A program made the position numbers and the translations under genes. From assembly GCF_020616515.1 (NCBI RefSeq), contig NZ_CP085135.1, forward strand, positions 3,968,001 through 4,032,000: DNA of 64,000 nucleotides. Direction: 5' to 3'. How positions within the stretch are numbered: the stretch's first letter is position 1; every line of letters begins with the position of its first letter. Below are positions 45,579-54,216 of this stretch, piece by piece. The notes under the pieces were generated by a model. The model was not told the origin of the DNA and searched no databases. It was given only the letters and a program-made list of their open reading frames with translations. The stretch comes from Mesorhizobium sp. PAMC28654. GTDB lineage: Bacteria > Pseudomonadota > Alphaproteobacteria > Rhizobiales > Rhizobiaceae.

Positions 45579-46079
45579 TTGCGCATTTCGTTCCTCCCCT
45601 TGTTCGTCCTCGTGCTCCCCCTCCTGGAAATCGCCGGCTTCGTCGTTGTCGGCCGCCAGATCGGCGCCCTGGCGACGGTCGGACTGGTGCTGGCTTCGAG
45701 CGTCGCCGGCGCCTTGCTGCTGAGGCACCAGGGTTTCGGTGTCATGAAACGGGTCCGGGCCGAGATGGATGCCGGGCATGATCCGAGCCGGCAGCTGGCG
45801 CATGGCGTCATGATCGTGCTGGCGGCGATCCTTTTGATCATTCCCGGTTTCATCACCGACATTTTCGGCCTGCTGCTGTTCCTGCCGCCGGTGCGCGATC
45901 TTGCCTGGCGCATGTTCAAGGGCCGCATCGTGCTGGCGACCAATTTCAGCACCGGCGGCTTTCGTGGCCGGCGGCGCGAACAGGTCATCGACCTCGACGA
46001 TGGCGATTATTCGCGCGAGGACGACCTCAAGCGCGGCCCCGACCACAACTCCCCCTGGCGCCGCCTCAAGGACGATTAG
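45579..46079 (+). CDS. fxsA: FxsA-family membrane protein
   Basis: A 166-residue cytoplasmic membrane protein with about three hydrophobic segments (LPLFVLVLPLLEIAGFVVVG, ATVGLVLASSVAGALLL, IIPGFITDIFGLLLFLP) and a polar C-terminal tail. The pattern GFGVMKRVRAEMDAG and LVVPG-type loop are typical of FxsA, known from phage T7 exclusion suppression in E. coli. The start is a TTG (MRISFLPLF). It is divergent from timA. Confidence 0.85.
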   Translation: MRISFLPLFVLVLPLLEIAGFVVVGRQIGALATVGLVLASSVAGALLLRHQGFGVMKRVRAEMDAGHDPSRQLAHGVMIVLAAILLIIPGFITDIFGLLLFLPPVRDLAWRMFKGRIVLATNFSTGGFRGRRREQVIDLDDGDYSREDDLKRGPDHNSPWRRLKDD

Positions 46080-46285
46080 GTCGCGGTGTGGCGTTCTAAC
46101 CCGTTACCAGAAGCCAGCGCTGCCCCCCGATCGGTTTCTCCGGTACAAGTTGAAGCGGACATGCGCCTGAAGCAAATGCCTCGAGCCTGAAGGCGGCAAA
46201 CCTTGTCTTGTCATGCCGACCATGGTAGCGAACGCCCGATTTCAATTCGGTCAGCACGGCTGCCCAGGCAAAAGGACAACGGCTC

Positions 46286-46795
46286 ATGGCCAGCAAAGAT
46301 GACGCACCGGTTGGCGCCGCCAATGGTAACGGCAATGGCAACGCGGCGCAGCCTTCGCTCAACGTGCTCGCCCAGTATGTGAAGGACCTTTCCTTCGAAA
46401 GCCCCGGTGCGCCGAATTCGCTGCGCGGCCGCGACAAGGCCCCCGGCATCGCCATCAACGTCAACGTCAATGCCAATCCGCTGTCCGACAAGCAGTTCGA
46501 CGTCAACCTGACGTTGAACGCCAAGGCTTCCTTCGACCAGGAAGTGCTGTTCAACGTCGAGCTGGTTTATGGCGGTGTCTTCAACATCAGCGGCTTCCCG
46601 CAGGAGCACATGCTGCCGATCCTGTTCATCGAATGCCCGCGGCTCCTGTTCCCATTCGCCCGGCAGATCATCGCCGAGGCCACGCGCAATGGCGGCTTCC
46701 CGCCGCTGATGCTCGACCCGATCGATTTCGCGCAGATGTTCCAGCAGAAGCTGGCCGAGGATCAGGCTGCAGCGTCCAAGGTTCAGGTCAGCTAA
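46286..46795 (+). CDS. secB: Protein-export chaperone SecB
   Basis: A 169-residue protein: a low-complexity Asn/Gly N-terminus, then [40 protein letters not shown] and [21 protein letters not shown], all SecB signatures. It holds preproteins unfolded and delivers them to SecA. AAAGGAC precedes the ATG. A strong terminator follows. Confidence 0.95.
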   Translation: MASKDDAPVGAANGNGNGNAAQPSLNVLAQYVKDLSFESPGAPNSLRGRDKAPGIAINVNVNANPLSDKQFDVNLTLNAKASFDQEVLFNVELVYGGVFNISGFPQEHMLPILFIECPRLLFPFARQIIAEATRNGGFPPLMLDPIDFAQMFQQKLAEDQAAASKVQVS

Positions 46796-46815
46796 TCAGC
46801 CGCGACAGGATCAAT

Positions 46816-46847
46816 TGAAAAACCCGGCATCGCGCCGGGTTTTTTGT
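46816..46847. terminator. Rho-independent terminator between secB and dnaQ
   Basis: AACCCGGC-ATCGC-GCCGGGTT (46821-46841) followed by TTTTT and preceded by AAAAA, so it can act in both directions for the convergent secB and dnaQ genes. Confidence 0.88.
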
Positions 46848-46858
46848 TGGGACCGATT

Positions 46859-47563
46859 TCAGTTGCCCAGAATACGCGACCAAAGCGCCTTTTCGCCGAG
46901 CGTCGCGACCATGCCGGCGTGCGCGGCACGATCGGCGTTGGTCAGGCGGGACGGCAAGGGCGCCGGCCGCTCGCCGATGGTGATCTCGATCTGGCGGACG
47001 TTCTCGCTGCCCCGGGCCGGTGCGCTTGCACTGTCGAGGACAAGCGCCGCCTGCTTGCCGCCGATCAGCTCGATATAGACCTCGGCCAGCAATTCGGAAT
47101 CAAGCAGGGCGCCGTGCTTGGTGCGCCTTGTGTTGTCGATGCCATAGCGCCGGCAGAGCGCGTCGAGCGAATTAGGACCCATCGGATGCTTGCGGCGCGC
47201 CAGCGCCAGCGTGTCGACGACAAGACCATTGTCGATGACCGGGTGACCCAGCCGGCCGAATTCGACGTTGAGGAAGCCGATGTCGAAGGTGGCGTTGTGC
47301 GCGATCAACTTGGCGCCGTCGGTGAAGGCCAGCCATTCCTCGGCAATCTCGGCAAATGTCGGCTTGCCCTGCAGATCCGCCGCGCTGATGCCATGCACGG
47401 CCTGCGCCTCGGCGTGGATCGCGCGACCTTGCGGATTGATATAGTGGTGGAAGGTCTTGCCGGTCGGGAAGCGGTTGACCAGCTCGATGCCGCCCAGTTC
47501 GATCACCCGGTCCTCGCGGGAATCAAGGCCGGTGGTTTCCGTATCGAAAATGATCTCGCGCAT
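46859..47563 (-). CDS. dnaQ: DNA polymerase III epsilon subunit (3'-5' exonuclease)
   Basis: A 234-residue DnaQ exonuclease: ExoI FDTETTGLD (about residue 5), ExoII in LIAHNATFDIGFLN, ExoIIIe in RTKHGALLDSELLAEVY. It proofreads at the replication fork. ATG 47563 gives the standard N-terminus MREIIFDTETTG. An alternative ATG at 47629, overlapping the coaE stop in an ATGA arrangement, would add 22 residues and suggests translational coupling. Confidence 0.94.
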   Translation of the reverse strand: MREIIFDTETTGLDSREDRVIELGGIELVNRFPTGKTFHHYINPQGRAIHAEAQAVHGISAADLQGKPTFAEIAEEWLAFTDGAKLIAHNATFDIGFLNVEFGRLGHPVIDNGLVVDTLALARRKHPMGPNSLDALCRRYGIDNTRRTKHGALLDSELLAEVYIELIGGKQAALVLDSASAPARGSENVRQIEITIGERPAPLPSRLTNADRAAHAGMVATLGEKALWSRILGN

Positions 47564-47625
47564 CGAATCAGTCTGCTGGAGCGTGGTCTCGCTGATGATG
47601 GCGATGCGAAGCGCGGACGGCAAGG

Positions 47626-48231
47626 TCATCCGCTGGCGCTGCCGGCCTTATCCCCCGTGAGTTCGGCGATGATCGCCTTCACCGCCGCGCGGGCGGCGTC
47701 CAGACCTTTGCCGGTGTCAATGACGAAATCGGCAAGCTTGCGCTTTTCAGCGTCGGGGACCTGCTTGGCTAGGATCGACGCCAGCTTTTCCTCCGTCATG
47801 CCCGGCCGCGCCAGCACACGCGCGCGCTGGATTTCGGCCGGCGCGGTGACGACCACCACCTTGTCGACGCGATCGCGCCCGCCGGTTTCGTACAAGAGAG
47901 GGATATCGAGGACTGCGATCGGCGCGCCGGCGGCCGCGTTGCGGGCCAGGAAGGCGTCGGCCTCCGCGCGCACAAGCGGATGGACGATCGATTCCAGCTT
48001 TTTCAGCGCGGCGGCATCGCCCAGCACGTAACCAGCCAGCAAAGTCCGATCAACCGAACCGGCGGTGGTGGTTCCGGGGAAGGCGGCCTCGACCAATGGT
48101 ACCGCTTTGCCAGCATAGAGGCGATGCACCGTCTCGTCGGAATCGTGAACGGGCACGCCGGCCTCGGCGAACATTTTCGCCGTCGTCGACTTGCCCATGC
48201 CGATCGAGCCGGTGAGGCCGAGCACGATCAT
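47626..48231 (-). CDS. coaE: Dephospho-CoA kinase
   Basis: A 201-residue P-loop kinase: [17 protein letters not shown] at the N-terminus, [12 protein letters not shown] with the substrate Asp, and [11 protein letters not shown] in the middle. It catalyses the last step of CoA synthesis. ATG 48231 overlaps the aroE stop (ATGA). Confidence 0.94.
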   Translation of the reverse strand: MIVLGLTGSIGMGKSTTAKMFAEAGVPVHDSDETVHRLYAGKAVPLVEAAFPGTTTAGSVDRTLLAGYVLGDAAALKKLESIVHPLVRAEADAFLARNAAAGAPIAVLDIPLLYETGGRDRVDKVVVVTAPAEIQRARVLARPGMTEEKLASILAKQVPDAEKRKLADFVIDTGKGLDAARAAVKAIIAELTGDKAGSASG

Positions 48232-49070
48232 GCTTTCGGCACCAGGTCGGCAACGATGAGGGATCGCAGCTCGGCCGTGACCTCCGGCCGTTCGCCAAAC
48301 CATCGTTCGAAGCCCGGCACGGCCTGATGCAGCAACATGCCAAGACCATCGACAGTGCGCAGACCCCGCGCGCGGGCAGCGGCGAGAAGCGGCGTTTCGA
48401 GCGGCACGTAGACGATATCGGTGACGATGGCATGGTCCGGCAGTCGGGTCGGATCGGCGGACAGGCTTTCATTGCCATGCATGCCGAGTGCGGTGGTGTT
48501 GATCAGCAGGCCGGCATCGCCGAGCAGTTCGTCGGTCGCGGCCATGGCATAGGCTGAAACGCCAGCCCCAAAGCGCTGCCGCAGGTCTTGCGCCCGCGCC
48601 AGCGTGCGGTTGACGATGCGGATGTCACTGACGCCACGCAGCTTCAGGGCATGGATGACGGCACGTGATGCGCCGCCGGCGCCCAGAACAACGGCCGGGC
48701 CATTCTTCGCCCAGCCGGATGCGTATTCATCAAGATTGGCGGCAAAGCCATGGGCGTCGGTATTGCCGCCCCAGAGTTTCCCGTCCTCGAACCACAGCGT
48801 GTTGACGGCGCCGATCTCTTCCGCCGCCCGGTCGCGGCGGTCGACCAGCGCGAAGGCGGCTTCCTTGTGCGGGATGGTGACGTTGCCGCCGCGATAGCCG
48901 TTTGCCTGCAGCGTCGCCAGGAACTCGGCAAAGTCCTGCGGCGCTACGTCGATGGCCTGGTAGCTGCCATCGATGCCATGTTTGGCCAGCCAGTGGCCAT
49001 GGATCTTCGGTGAGCGCGAATGCTTGATCGGGTGGCCGGTGACGAAGGCCTTCTTCGCCGCCTCAGCCAT
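48228..49070 (-). CDS. aroE: Shikimate dehydrogenase
   Basis: A 280-residue enzyme: [17 protein letters not shown] (shikimate site), [13 protein letters not shown] with the catalytic Lys, and the NADP motif [15 protein letters not shown] followed by the NRTLARA motif. It makes shikimate in the aromatic pathway. ATG 49070 lies within the last bases of maf (8-bp overlap). Confidence 0.95.
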   Translation of the reverse strand: MAEAAKKAFVTGHPIKHSRSPKIHGHWLAKHGIDGSYQAIDVAPQDFAEFLATLQANGYRGGNVTIPHKEAAFALVDRRDRAAEEIGAVNTLWFEDGKLWGGNTDAHGFAANLDEYASGWAKNGPAVVLGAGGASRAVIHALKLRGVSDIRIVNRTLARAQDLRQRFGAGVSAYAMAATDELLGDAGLLINTTALGMHGNESLSADPTRLPDHAIVTDIVYVPLETPLLAAARARGLRTVDGLGMLLHQAVPGFERWFGERPEVTAELRSLIVADLVPKA

Positions 49071-49662
49071 CGATCGCCCCAAGCGTGCGAAGTTCGTCCA
49101 GCAGCGGCAAAAGCGGCAGGCCGACGATGGTGAAATGATCACCCTCGATCTTTTCGAACAGCTGGATGCCTTCGCCTTCGATCTGGTAGGCGCCGACGCT
49201 GGACAGCGCCTTAGCGCCGACACGAGCCAGATGGCGGCCAATGAAAGCGGGGCCGAGCTTGCGCATGGTCATGCTGGCGATGCCGACATGACGCCACAAC
49301 ACCCCGCGATCTCGAACCAGCACGGCGGCGCTGTTGAGCTGATGGGTCTTGCCCGACAGCGCCAGGAGGTGGCGGCGAGCGCCTTCCATGTCGGCGGGCT
49401 TGTGAAAAACTTCGTCGCCGAGCGACAGCGTCTGGTCGCAGCCGAGCACCAGCGCACCGCGCCTGCGCTTGCTCACTTCGGTGGCCTTGGCTTCGGCCAG
49501 CACCAGGGCAACGTCCTCGGGGGAGACGCCACTGCCTTGCAAGGGCGCTTCGAGCGCGCGCTCATCGACATCCGCGGGAACCGCCTCGACGTCGATGCCG
49601 GCATTGATGAGCATCGCCTTGCGGAACGGACTGCCCGAAGCGAGGATGATTTTTTCGGTCAT
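49063..49662 (-). CDS. maf: Maf/YceF-type nucleotide pyrophosphatase
   Basis: A 199-residue Maf-family protein: [18 protein letters not shown] (SxSxxR motif) at the N-terminus, [18 protein letters not shown] in the middle and [21 protein letters not shown] near the end. It hydrolyses non-canonical or methylated NTPs. ATG 49662 follows GGAAAG; a GTG at 49671 is possible. Confidence 0.92.
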   Translation of the reverse strand: MTEKIILASGSPFRKAMLINAGIDVEAVPADVDERALEAPLQGSGVSPEDVALVLAEAKATEVSKRRRGALVLGCDQTLSLGDEVFHKPADMEGARRHLLALSGKTHQLNSAAVLVRDRGVLWRHVGIASMTMRKLGPAFIGRHLARVGAKALSSVGAYQIEGEGIQLFEKIEGDHFTIVGLPLLPLLDELRTLGAIDG

Positions 49663-49724
49663 TCTTTCCACCCGATTTTTGACACTTCCTGGGGTGTGTC
49701 GAGATTCAGGTCAGGCCGAGTCGA

Positions 49725-49800
49725 AAATGGTGGCTTCCGAGAACCGGAGCGGAGCGTACTTTTCGTACGTGTGCACCGGAAGCGCAGGAAGTCGCCATTT
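49725..49800. repeat. 76-nt structured inverted repeat between maf and ppsR
   Basis: A 14-bp outer stem (AAATGGTGGCTTCC with GGAAGTCGCCATTT, two G-U pairs), an inner CCGG/CCGG pair and a CGTAC-TTTTC-GTACG tip. The whole stretch could fold into one long rod. It may be a dispersed palindromic element or an RNA. Confidence 0.6.
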
Positions 49801-49825
49801 GCCGGCCGGCTGAACATCACACGCC

Positions 49826-50647
49826 CTAGCGCGTCTTGCCGCGCAGGGCAACGATGGCCGCCGCCGTCTCCTCGATCGAGCGCCGGCTGACATCGATCAT
49901 CGGCCAGCCATGCCGCGTGCAGATCTGGCGGGCATAGGCGAGTTCCTCGGTGATGGCGGCGCGGTCGACATAGTCGCCTGGCTCGTAGTCGCTGCTGTTG
50001 CCCAGAACGCGGTTCTGGCGGACATGCGAAATACGTTCCGCCGTTGCGATCAGCCCGACAATCAACGGGACCTTTGCGTTGACCAGGCTTTCGGGGACCG
50101 GCACGCCGAGCACGATAGGAATGTTGGCGGTCTTTATGCCGCGATTGGCGAGATAGATGCTGGTCGGCGTCTTCGACGTCCGCGAAATGCCGATCAGCAC
50201 GATATCGGCATCGTCCATATTGGCCGGCAGCTGACCGTCATCATGTTCCATGGTGAAGTTGAGCGCGTCGATGCGGCGGAAATATTCGGCATCGAGGACA
50301 TGCTGCGCGCCGACACGGCGACCGGCCGGCGTCCCCAGATAGGATTGGAAGACCGTCAGCACCGGCTCCAGCACGGAAACGCAGGGCAGGCCCATGGTCG
50401 CGCAGCGCTCGTCGATGCCACGGGCGAGCTTCTGGTCGACGACCGTATAGAGGATGATGCCAGGCTCTTCCTCGATGTCCTCGAACACTTTCGCCACCTG
50501 CTTTTCGGTGCGGATGAGCGGATAGATGTGCTCGATGGCGCGCGCATCCTTGTACTGCGCCGACGCCGCGCGGCCAGCGGCGAGCAGCGTTTCGCCGGTC
50601 GCGTCGGAAATCAGATGAAGATGAAAGAAGCTCTGGGGTTTGTTCAC
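49826..50647 (-). CDS. ppsR: Pyruvate,phosphate dikinase regulatory protein (kinase/pyrophosphorylase)
   Basis: A 273-residue DUF299/PpsR-family protein: [18 protein letters not shown] (P-loop-like) near the N-terminus, [29 protein letters not shown] in the middle (described here in parts: [11 protein letters not shown] is the family motif) and [16 protein letters not shown]. It phosphorylates and dephosphorylates PPDK or PEP synthase. The start is GTG 50647. This is the alphaproteobacterial RP001-type gene that borders oriC in Caulobacter. Confidence 0.9.
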   Translation of the reverse strand: MNKPQSFFHLHLISDATGETLLAAGRAASAQYKDARAIEHIYPLIRTEKQVAKVFEDIEEEPGIILYTVVDQKLARGIDERCATMGLPCVSVLEPVLTVFQSYLGTPAGRRVGAQHVLDAEYFRRIDALNFTMEHDDGQLPANMDDADIVLIGISRTSKTPTSIYLANRGIKTANIPIVLGVPVPESLVNAKVPLIVGLIATAERISHVRQNRVLGNSSDYEPGDYVDRAAITEELAYARQICTRHGWPMIDVSRRSIEETAAAIVALRGKTR

Positions 50648-50673
50648 AGGGGGCACCTGGGGCTGTGGGCGGA

Positions 50674-50682
50674 TGTGGATAA
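50674..50682 (-). promoter_or_regulatory. DnaA box, perfect consensus
   Basis: TGTGGATAA, the reverse complement of TTATCCACA, inside the probable oriC. Confidence 0.75.
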
Positions 50683-50732
50683 AGGGAGGCGAAAAGGCAG
50701 GCCGGTTGGAGGCGACTGTATCAGATGCCGGT

Positions 50733-50741
50733 TTGTCCACA
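50733..50741 (+). promoter_or_regulatory. DnaA box, one mismatch
   Basis: TTGTCCACA, one mismatch from TTATCCACA, inside the probable oriC. Confidence 0.6.
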
Positions 50742-50810
50742 ATTCGATGCTCTGTCGGCTTCGTCGAGCGGCTGGGGACAAGTTTGGGGACGGCCGCAAA
50801 AGGCCTGGTC

Positions 50811-50819
50811 TTGTCCACA
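50811..50819 (+). promoter_or_regulatory. DnaA box, one mismatch
   Basis: TTGTCCACA, identical to the box at 50733-50741, 78 bp away in the same orientation. Confidence 0.6.
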
Positions 50820-50984
50820 GAACCATTTCTCCAGCGCTGCCGATAAGACATTGACTCCGTTCAGGATTGCCAGACTTTCCCCAGATCTATCCAGGCGGGA
50901 GAGGGAAATACGCGACAATATGGAGGCTGGCCTTTTTCGAGCCAAAGCGGGACAGGTGACAACCACCATAACCAACAGACTCTT

Positions 50985-51000
50985 AGAATCAGAAGATTCT
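50985..51000. promoter_or_regulatory. Inverted repeat in the AT-rich part of oriC
   Basis: AGAATC-AGAA-GATTCT, perfect 6-bp arms, directly before the AT-rich segment TATAAAATAAGATATTTG. It may be a protein site in the unwinding region or in the hemE promoter. Confidence 0.45.
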
Positions 51001-51049
51001 ATAAAATAAGATATTTGATTATAGGGACGCAGGGAGAAGCGAGCGCTCA

Positions 51050-52081
51050 ATGCCCGAAAACCGGATCATGCTGGACGTCCTGAAAGGTGAAGCGGTGTTC
51101 CCACCGCCTCTTTGGATGATGCGCCAGGCCGGGCGTTACCTGCCGGAATATCGCGAGACGCGCAGGCAGGCCGGTTCGTTCCTGGATCTTTGTTACAACC
51201 CCGACCTGGCCGTGGAAGTGACGCTGCAGCCAATCGAGCGCTTCGGCTTCGACGCATCGATCCTGTTCTCCGATATCCTTGTCGTTCCACATGCACTTGG
51301 CCGCGATGTTCGCTTCGAGGAAGGGCGCGGGCCGCTTTTGACGCCGATCACGCCGGCCGAAATCGCGGCTCTGGATGGCAAAACGTTTCACGTGAATCTC
51401 GAACCGGTCTATGAAACCGTGCGGCGCTTGCGGGCAAAACTGCCCGGAGAAACGACGCTGATCGGTTTCTGTGGCGCGCCGTGGACGGTGGCGACCTACA
51501 TGATCGCCGGCCACGGAACGCCGGACCAGGCGCCGGCCCGGCTCTTTTCATATCGCGAGCCGGAAGCATTTCTGAAGTTGCTCAAGGTGCTCGCCGATCA
51601 TTCCGCCGCCTATCTGATCCGCCAGATCGAGGCGGGCGCGGACGTGGTTCAAATTTTTGATTCATGGTCGGGCGTGCTCGACGATGCGTCTTTCGACCTG
51701 TTTTGCGTTGAGCCAGTGGCGGAGATCATCAGGCAGGTTCGAGCCGTTTATCCCGATGTTCCAATCATCGGTTTTCCCAAGGGCGCCGGTGCCCGGTATC
51801 AAACCTATCGCGAGAAGACTGGCGTAACGGGGCTGGGCATCGATTGGACGGTGCCCCTGATGGCGGCGAAGGATTTGCAGCGCTCTGGTGCCGTCCAGGG
51901 CAATCTCGATCCCTTGCGGCTCGTAGCAGGCGGCAAGGCCCTGTCCGATGGCGTCGAAGCGATCCTGAGGTCGCTTGGGAATGGGCCGCTGATCTTCAAT
52001 CTTGGCCACGGCATCACGCCGGAGACGCCGATCGCGCATGTCGAGGCGATGGTGAAGATGGTACGGAGCGCGAGACGCTGA
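51050..52081 (+). CDS. hemE: Uroporphyrinogen decarboxylase
   Basis: A 343-residue enzyme with [17 protein letters not shown] near the N-terminus (the substrate-binding Arg), [25 protein letters not shown] and [11 protein letters not shown]. It decarboxylates uroporphyrinogen III to coproporphyrinogen III in heme synthesis. GGGAGAA lies before ATG 51050. Its last base overlaps the hemJ start. A degenerate parS-like sequence lies within it at 51384-51399. Confidence 0.96.
   Translation: MPENRIMLDVLKGEAVFPPPLWMMRQAGRYLPEYRETRRQAGSFLDLCYNPDLAVEVTLQPIERFGFDASILFSDILVVPHALGRDVRFEEGRGPLLTPITPAEIAALDGKTFHVNLEPVYETVRRLRAKLPGETTLIGFCGAPWTVATYMIAGHGTPDQAPARLFSYREPEAFLKLLKVLADHSAAYLIRQIEAGADVVQIFDSWSGVLDDASFDLFCVEPVAEIIRQVRAVYPDVPIIGFPKGAGARYQTYREKTGVTGLGIDWTVPLMAAKDLQRSGAVQGNLDPLRLVAGGKALSDGVEAILRSLGNGPLIFNLGHGITPETPIAHVEAMVKMVRSARR
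51384..51399. other. Degenerate parS-like sequence in hemE
   Basis: CGTTTCACGTGAATCT matches 13 of 16 positions of the parS consensus TGTTTCACGTGAAACA. It lies in coding sequence 0.4 kb from the probable oriC; binding by ParB is uncertain. Confidence 0.35.
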
Positions 52082-52617
52082 TGGCCGGGACGAGCAATAC
52101 GAACAGCACCGGGCAGGCGATGATGCGCATGAGCATCGGGATTGTCGCCCTGGTCGTCCTGACAGCGCTGCTTTTCTTTTTCGCATCCGACAGCTTCTAT
52201 CCGTGGGCGAAGGTGATCCATGTCCTTGCCGTCATCTCGTGGATGGCGGGAATGCTCTATCTGCCGCGCTTGCTGGTCTATCACGCCGATGCGGAAAGGG
52301 GCTCCGTGCAGTCGGAGACGTTCAAGGTGATGGAGCGCCGTCTTCTGCGCGGTATTATCAATCCGGCGATGATCGTCACCTGGGTGTTCGGGTTGTGGCT
52401 GGCCTGGAAGGGCTTTGGCTTTCACGGCGGTTGGCTTCACGCCAAGATCGGTGCGGTGCTTCTGTTGTCCGCGGTCCATAGCTATCTGGCCGGCGCTGTG
52501 CGCAAATTTGCCGACGATCGCAACGAAAAACCGGCGCGGCACTGGCGGATCGTCAACGAGATCCCCACGTTGTTGATGATCGCGATTGTCATCCTGGTGA
52601 TAGTCAAGCCGTTCTGA
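52081..52617 (+). CDS. hemJ: Protoporphyrinogen oxidase HemJ
   Basis: A 178-residue membrane protein of the HemJ (UPF0093) family with four or so helices. The conserved His lies in WAKVIHVLAVISWMAGMLYL, and YLPRLLVYHADA, INPAMIVTWVFGLWLAW and HAKIGAVLLLSAVHSY are typical. It oxidises protoporphyrinogen IX to protoporphyrin IX. ATG 52081 overlaps the last base of the hemE stop (TGATG). Confidence 0.92.
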   Translation: MAGTSNTNSTGQAMMRMSIGIVALVVLTALLFFFASDSFYPWAKVIHVLAVISWMAGMLYLPRLLVYHADAERGSVQSETFKVMERRLLRGIINPAMIVTWVFGLWLAWKGFGFHGGWLHAKIGAVLLLSAVHSYLAGAVRKFADDRNEKPARHWRIVNEIPTLLMIAIVILVIVKPF

Positions 52618-52760
52618 CACCGTCTGGTCGTAAAAGGCAGCTTGCTCTTTCAGCCGACCGACGATAAAAGACGGGCCTTCCTTCCCGTCAAGCGCCGCCC
52701 CTCATTGCTTCCGGCCGCGCCAGGCATTCATCGCATCCCGCCTATTTTCCCAAAGCTTAC

Positions 52761-52794
52761 CCAGACTCCATCTATTCCCAGACTCCATCTATTC
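52761..52794. repeat. 17-bp perfect tandem repeat upstream of rho
   Basis: CCAGACTCCATCTATTC occurs twice without a gap (52761-52777, 52778-52794), ending 11 bp before the probable rho start at 52806. Confidence 0.75.
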
Positions 52795-52899
52795 AAGGTC
52801 CGTCTATGCAGGAAATGAAAACTCGCAGAGTTCAAGAACAAGAAGCCGCCTGAGCTGATCGCTTATGCCGAATCGCTCGAGGTCGAGAATGCCAGCGTC

Positions 52900-54072
<1,173 letters not shown>

Positions 54073-54139
54073 TCGGATTGATCGCAGCCAGACGCCACGG
54101 TTTGATGGTGTTAGCTGCGCCGCAACACCAACGTTCCTG

Positions 54140-54176
54140 AAAAGCCTCGGTCCGATATTTGGGCCGGGGCTTTTTC
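54140..54176 (+). terminator. Rho-independent terminator after rho
   Basis: AAAAGCCTCGG and CCGGGGCTTTT pair (one G-U) around a 13-nt loop, followed by TTTTTC. It also faces the convergent thioredoxin-domain gene. Confidence 0.8.
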
Positions 54177-54216
54177 TTGTGGTCTACGGGCATCGGATTT
54201 GAATCGGATCCGTCCG

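Larger units (their letters stand above)
50648..51049. other. Probable chromosomal origin of replication (oriC)
   Basis: The 402-bp gap between ppsR and hemE, the place of oriC in Caulobacter and in rhizobia. It holds a perfect DnaA box (50674-50682), two one-mismatch boxes (50733-50741, 50811-50819), weaker ones (50773-50781 and, across the ppsR start codon, TTGTTCACA at 50640-50648) and an AT-rich stretch with an inverted repeat near 50981-51025. Genes run away from it on both sides at its borders. I found no full CtrA box here. Confidence 0.8.

Noticed and set aside
50725..51009. A 94-codon frame inside the probable oriC
   Set aside because: It crosses DnaA boxes, has no Shine-Dalgarno and no recognisable sequence.
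52818..52821. Programmed +1 frameshift in rho
   Set aside because: No known slippery site or stimulator; a homopolymer error explains it more simply.
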